A DNA stretch of 14,818 nt. Origin: CAZTXD01 sp964617995. GTDB lineage: Bacteria > Actinomycetota > Acidimicrobiia > Spongiisociales > ZC4RG35. The notes below the pieces were generated by a model, which was not told the origin of the DNA, did not search any database, and saw only the letters and a program-made list of their open reading frames with translations. The position numbers and the translations under genes were made by a program. Position 1 is the first letter of the stretch, and each line of letters begins with the position of its first letter. The stretch lies in the NCBI GenBank assembly GCA_964617995.1, contig CAZTXD010000090.1, positions 1 through 14,818 on the forward strand. Reading direction: 5' to 3'. Below, one piece after another: positions 12,909 to 14,818 of this stretch.

Positions 12909-14081
12909 TCACTCGGGGGCGGCGGTGTGGCGGGCGAGGGGACCGAGGGCCCCAATGATCAGCATCACCAGCACCACCAGAGAGCCCGCTGCCAGCGTGA
13001 TGCCGGTGTCCCACACCGTGAGGGCGGCGGCGGCCAGGAGGGGGCCGCTGGTCTGGCCCAGGCGAGCTGCCCCCACCCAGACGGCGAGGACGGCGGCGCG
13101 ATGCTGCTCGGGGGCGGATTCGATCGCCTGATCCTGGATCGTCGGGATCAAAGCACCCTCCCCGAGACCGTAGATGAGAGCGGCGGCGACGATCAGGGCC
13201 ACGACCGAGGCGAGTCCCAGCAGGGAGAAGGCCACCAGCAGGGCCGCCGAACCCGCCAGCACCACCGACCGCACCGAGAGCAACGCCCGTACCCGCCCCA
13301 GGTTGTATGCCGCCAGCGTCGAGGTCACCGCCGGAACGGCGATCATCACACCTCGGAGGCCGGCCTCCATCCCGAAGGAACGGGCGAGGTGCAAGGGGAA
13401 GACGGTGAGGAACAGACCGAAGATGGCCACGAATACGAGGAAGCCGATCAGGTAGGTGACATAGATCTCGGGGCGGGCGACGACGGTTCTCGCCTCCCGG
13501 AGCTGTTGTCGCACCGTCGAAGGGTCGGCCGGGCGCCAGGGATCGAGCACCAGCCAGGCGGCGGCGGCAGTGGCGAGAGCGACGGTGTAGATCCCGAACG
13601 TCCACCGCCAGCTGGCGGCCTGGGTGACGGCGCCCGAGAGCAGAGGCAGGGCGGCCAGCCCCACGGTGAGCACCGCGGAGTTGCGACCGATCAATCGGGT
13701 ACGGCCGGGGCCGCTCCAGTGGTCGCCGATGAGCACGACGGCGAGGTTGATCAGGCCCGCCGAGCCGACCCCCTGGAAGAAGCGGGCGATGAGGAGGACA
13801 CCGAAGGTGGGCGCCAGCGCAGCCACCAGTCCGCATGCTCCGAAGATCGTGAGGCAGGTCGTGAGGACCACCCGGCGACCCCACCGATCGGCCAGAATGC
13901 CGATGAGGGGGGCGACGACGATCCCCGCCACCGACCCCGACGCCACCAGAAGGCCGGAACGATCGTCGCTCACCGCCAGGTCGGAGAGGATGTCGGGGAT
14001 CGCCGGGGTCACCAGGGTGTTGTTGAGGATTCCCGTCAGGGTGACGGTGAATATGAAGACGAGCGGAGGACGGCGAGACAC
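12909..14081 (-). CDS. MFS transporter (drug-exporter-like, DHA1 type)
   Basis: A 390-residue major facilitator with about 12 hydrophobic helices. The loop between helices 2 and 3 carries the MFS motif A GILADRWGRRVVL (around residues 60-72), and helix 1 begins almost at the N-terminus (LVFIFTVTLTGILNNTLVTPAIPDI), as in DHA1 proton antiporters. A central cytoplasmic loop with DPWRPADPSTVRQQLREART separates the two six-helix halves. Such proteins usually export drugs or metabolites; the substrate cannot be predicted. The start is GTG at 14081, with no strong ribosome-binding site. It is divergent from the GNAT gene by 86 bp and is followed after 137 bp by the methyltransferase gene on the same strand, so it may or may not be in that operon. 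Confidence 0.88.
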   Translation of the reverse strand: MSRRPPLVFIFTVTLTGILNNTLVTPAIPDILSDLAVSDDRSGLLVASGSVAGIVVAPLIGILADRWGRRVVLTTCLTIFGACGLVAALAPTFGVLLIARFFQGVGSAGLINLAVVLIGDHWSGPGRTRLIGRNSAVLTVGLAALPLLSGAVTQAASWRWTFGIYTVALATAAAAWLVLDPWRPADPSTVRQQLREARTVVARPEIYVTYLIGFLVFVAIFGLFLTVFPLHLARSFGMEAGLRGVMIAVPAVTSTLAAYNLGRVRALLSVRSVVLAGSAALLVAFSLLGLASVVALIVAAALIYGLGEGALIPTIQDQAIESAPEQHRAAVLAVWVGAARLGQTSGPLLAAAALTVWDTGITLAAGSLVVLVMLIIGALGPLARHTAAPE

Positions 14082-14140
14082 GAGCCGACAGGCTATCTGC
14101 CGCCGGCTCGCGGTCGCTCAAGGTTGACGCTCGCGCTATG

Positions 14141-14158
14141 CTTGCAATTGTTAGCAAG
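14141..14158. promoter_or_regulatory. Inverted repeat overlapping the GNAT ribosome-binding site
   Basis: CTTGC (14141-14145) and GCAAG (14154-14158) flank an AT-rich 8-bp centre, in the 86-bp gap between the divergent MFS and GNAT genes. The right arm runs into the Shine-Dalgarno AAGGAG (14156-14161). It could be a transcription-factor operator serving both genes or a small mRNA hairpin that hides the ribosome-binding site. A -10-like TATGCT (14137-14142) touches the left arm, but no good -35 sits at normal spacing. Confidence 0.4.
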
Positions 14159-14167
14159 GAGTCTCTT

Positions 14168-14749
14168 GTGCCCATCGAGATATGGCGTCCCCCGCTCACA
14201 GCCACCTTCACCCTCGAGGGAGCCGATGTCGAGCTGGTCCCCCTGGGCCCTCAGCACCGCCAGGTCCTGGCGGAGGCCTTCACGCGCCTGTCGGATCGCT
14301 CACGTTACCTGCGGTTCATGGCTCCGATCAGTGAGCTGTCGGCCTCGGATCTGGACTATCTGACGGATCTCGACATGGTGGACCGCTTCGCGTGGGCGCT
14401 TCTGGTCGAAGGGGAGCCGGCGGCAGTGGGAAGGTATGCCCGCACGACCACGTCCCCGTCGTCCCTGGACGTGGGGATCACCGTCCTCGACCAATTTCAG
14501 GGTCGGGGCCTGGGGAGGCTGCTCATCCAGGCGCTGGCGGTGGTTGCCCGCAATCGCGGGTTCAAGGCCTTCGAGTTCGACGTCCTGGCAGAGAACACGG
14601 CCATGCTGGCGGTGCTGGAGCGGATAGGCGCCGAGATCCGAAGTGACGGACCGGTGGTGCACGGCCGGATCCCCGTGGCCGACATCGAGACGCCCCCCGT
14701 CGACCCCGACCACCTCCTGGAGGTGATCGGCTCGGTCCGGTCCACCTGA
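14168..14749 (+). CDS. GNAT-family N-acetyltransferase
   Basis: A 193-residue acetyl-CoA-dependent acetyltransferase. The acetyl-CoA pyrophosphate-binding motif A is clear: DQFQGRGLGRLLIQAL at about residues 107-122. It is followed by a typical C-terminal fold with ENTAMLAVLERIGAE. The N-terminal part contains SDRSRYLRFMAP and DLDYLTDLD, stretches common in a broad actinomycete group of GNATs that includes protein lysine acetyltransferase domains; here no cyclic-nucleotide-binding domain is attached. The GTG at 14168 is preferred because AAGGAG lies 6 nt before it, while the upstream ATG 14138 has no such site. The substrate is unknown. It is divergent from the MFS gene and convergent with msrB. 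Confidence 0.85.
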   Translation: MPIEIWRPPLTATFTLEGADVELVPLGPQHRQVLAEAFTRLSDRSRYLRFMAPISELSASDLDYLTDLDMVDRFAWALLVEGEPAAVGRYARTTTSPSSLDVGITVLDQFQGRGLGRLLIQALAVVARNRGFKAFEFDVLAENTAMLAVLERIGAEIRSDGPVVHGRIPVADIETPPVDPDHLLEVIGSVRST

Positions 14750-14764
14750 CGGCGGCCGGAGCGG

Positions 14765-14818
14765 CTACTCGTCGGATCCCTCTGACGCTTCGAGGTCGAG
14801 GGCGGCCGAGTTGATGCA
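14765..14818 (-). CDS. msrB: Peptide-methionine (R)-S-oxide reductase MsrB, C-terminal end
   Basis: The last 17 codons of a gene that enters from the right edge. The visible residues CINSAALDLEASEGSDE followed by TAG match the conserved end of MsrB (R-Y/F-C-I-N-S-A-A/S-L). This enzyme reduces methionine-R-sulfoxide in oxidised proteins. The first visible codon would be the catalytic cysteine. It is convergent with the GNAT gene, with 15 bp between stop codons. The call rests on this short but distinctive motif; the rest of the gene, including the zinc-binding cysteines, lies outside the window. Confidence 0.75.
   Translation of the reverse strand, partial: CINSAALDLEASEGSDE

Noticed and set aside
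14138..14167. ATG 14138 as start of the GNAT gene
   Set aside because: No ribosome-binding site precedes it, it overlaps the -10-like element and inverted repeat, and GTG 14168 has AAGGAG at ideal spacing.
12772..14211. Continuous open frame upstream of the methyltransferase running through the MFS region
   Set aside because: It overlaps the MFS gene in another frame, and its translation is a low-complexity Arg/Pro/Gly-rich shadow.
1..14818. tRNA, rRNA, CRISPR array, transposase or phage genes
   Set aside because: I read both strands for these and saw no cloverleaf, spaced direct-repeat array, terminal inverted repeats with a transposase, or integrase-like product.

Overview
The window is about 14.8 kb of GC-rich, gene-dense bacterial DNA. 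It looks like an actinomycete-type chromosome, possibly an uncultured lineage such as Acidimicrobiia; the lineage is an inference. Support comes from strong GC bias at third codon positions, GTG starts, short gaps with ATGA overlaps, and an HspR/HAIR-like element between heat-shock genes. I see no insertion sequence, phage gene, CRISPR array, tRNA or rRNA. Most of it is housekeeping or metabolic DNA, with some regulatory structure and a few genes of unclear function.

Layout. (1) 1-2879: the 5' part of dnaK (minus strand, cut by the window edge) is divergent from lon (plus). Their 166-bp shared control region holds HAIR-like sites and a perfect 12-bp palindrome. (2) 2879-3680: a repeat/stem-loop stretch, then an unknown 80-residue protein translationally coupled (ATGA) to a DoxX-like membrane protein. 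(3) 3697-10036: an alpha-glucoside locus. A GH13 alpha-glucosidase (minus) is divergent from a LacI-family repressor, followed by a lipoprotein sugar-binding protein and two permeases. The order resembles the rhizobial aglR-E-F-G cluster with aglA. No transport ATPase is present. A LacI-type palindrome sits just after the promoter of the binding-protein gene, and a perfect 12-bp hairpin with a GAAA loop separates that gene from the permeases. (4) 10043-10564: an unknown multi-pass membrane protein that seems to lack a canonical start codon. (5) 14081 back to 10629 (minus strand): an MFS exporter, then a DNA methyltransferase, a low-molecular-weight phosphatase and a fructosamine-kinase-family protein. 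The last two form a plausible protein-deglycation pair. (6) 14168-14818: a GNAT acetyltransferase divergent from the MFS gene and convergent with the last 17 codons of msrB.

How they work together. Extracellular alpha-glucosides would be bound by the lipoprotein, imported by the two permeases powered by an ATPase encoded elsewhere, and hydrolysed in the cytoplasm by the GH13 enzyme, with the LacI protein sensing the sugar. Separately, DnaK, Lon, the phosphatase/kinase pair and MsrB all deal with damaged proteins, although they are in different transcription units. No clearly new defence or mobile system is visible. The points most worth following are the deglycation pair downstream of a solitary methyltransferase, the two genes with non-canonical or uncertain starts, and the regulatory palindromes.
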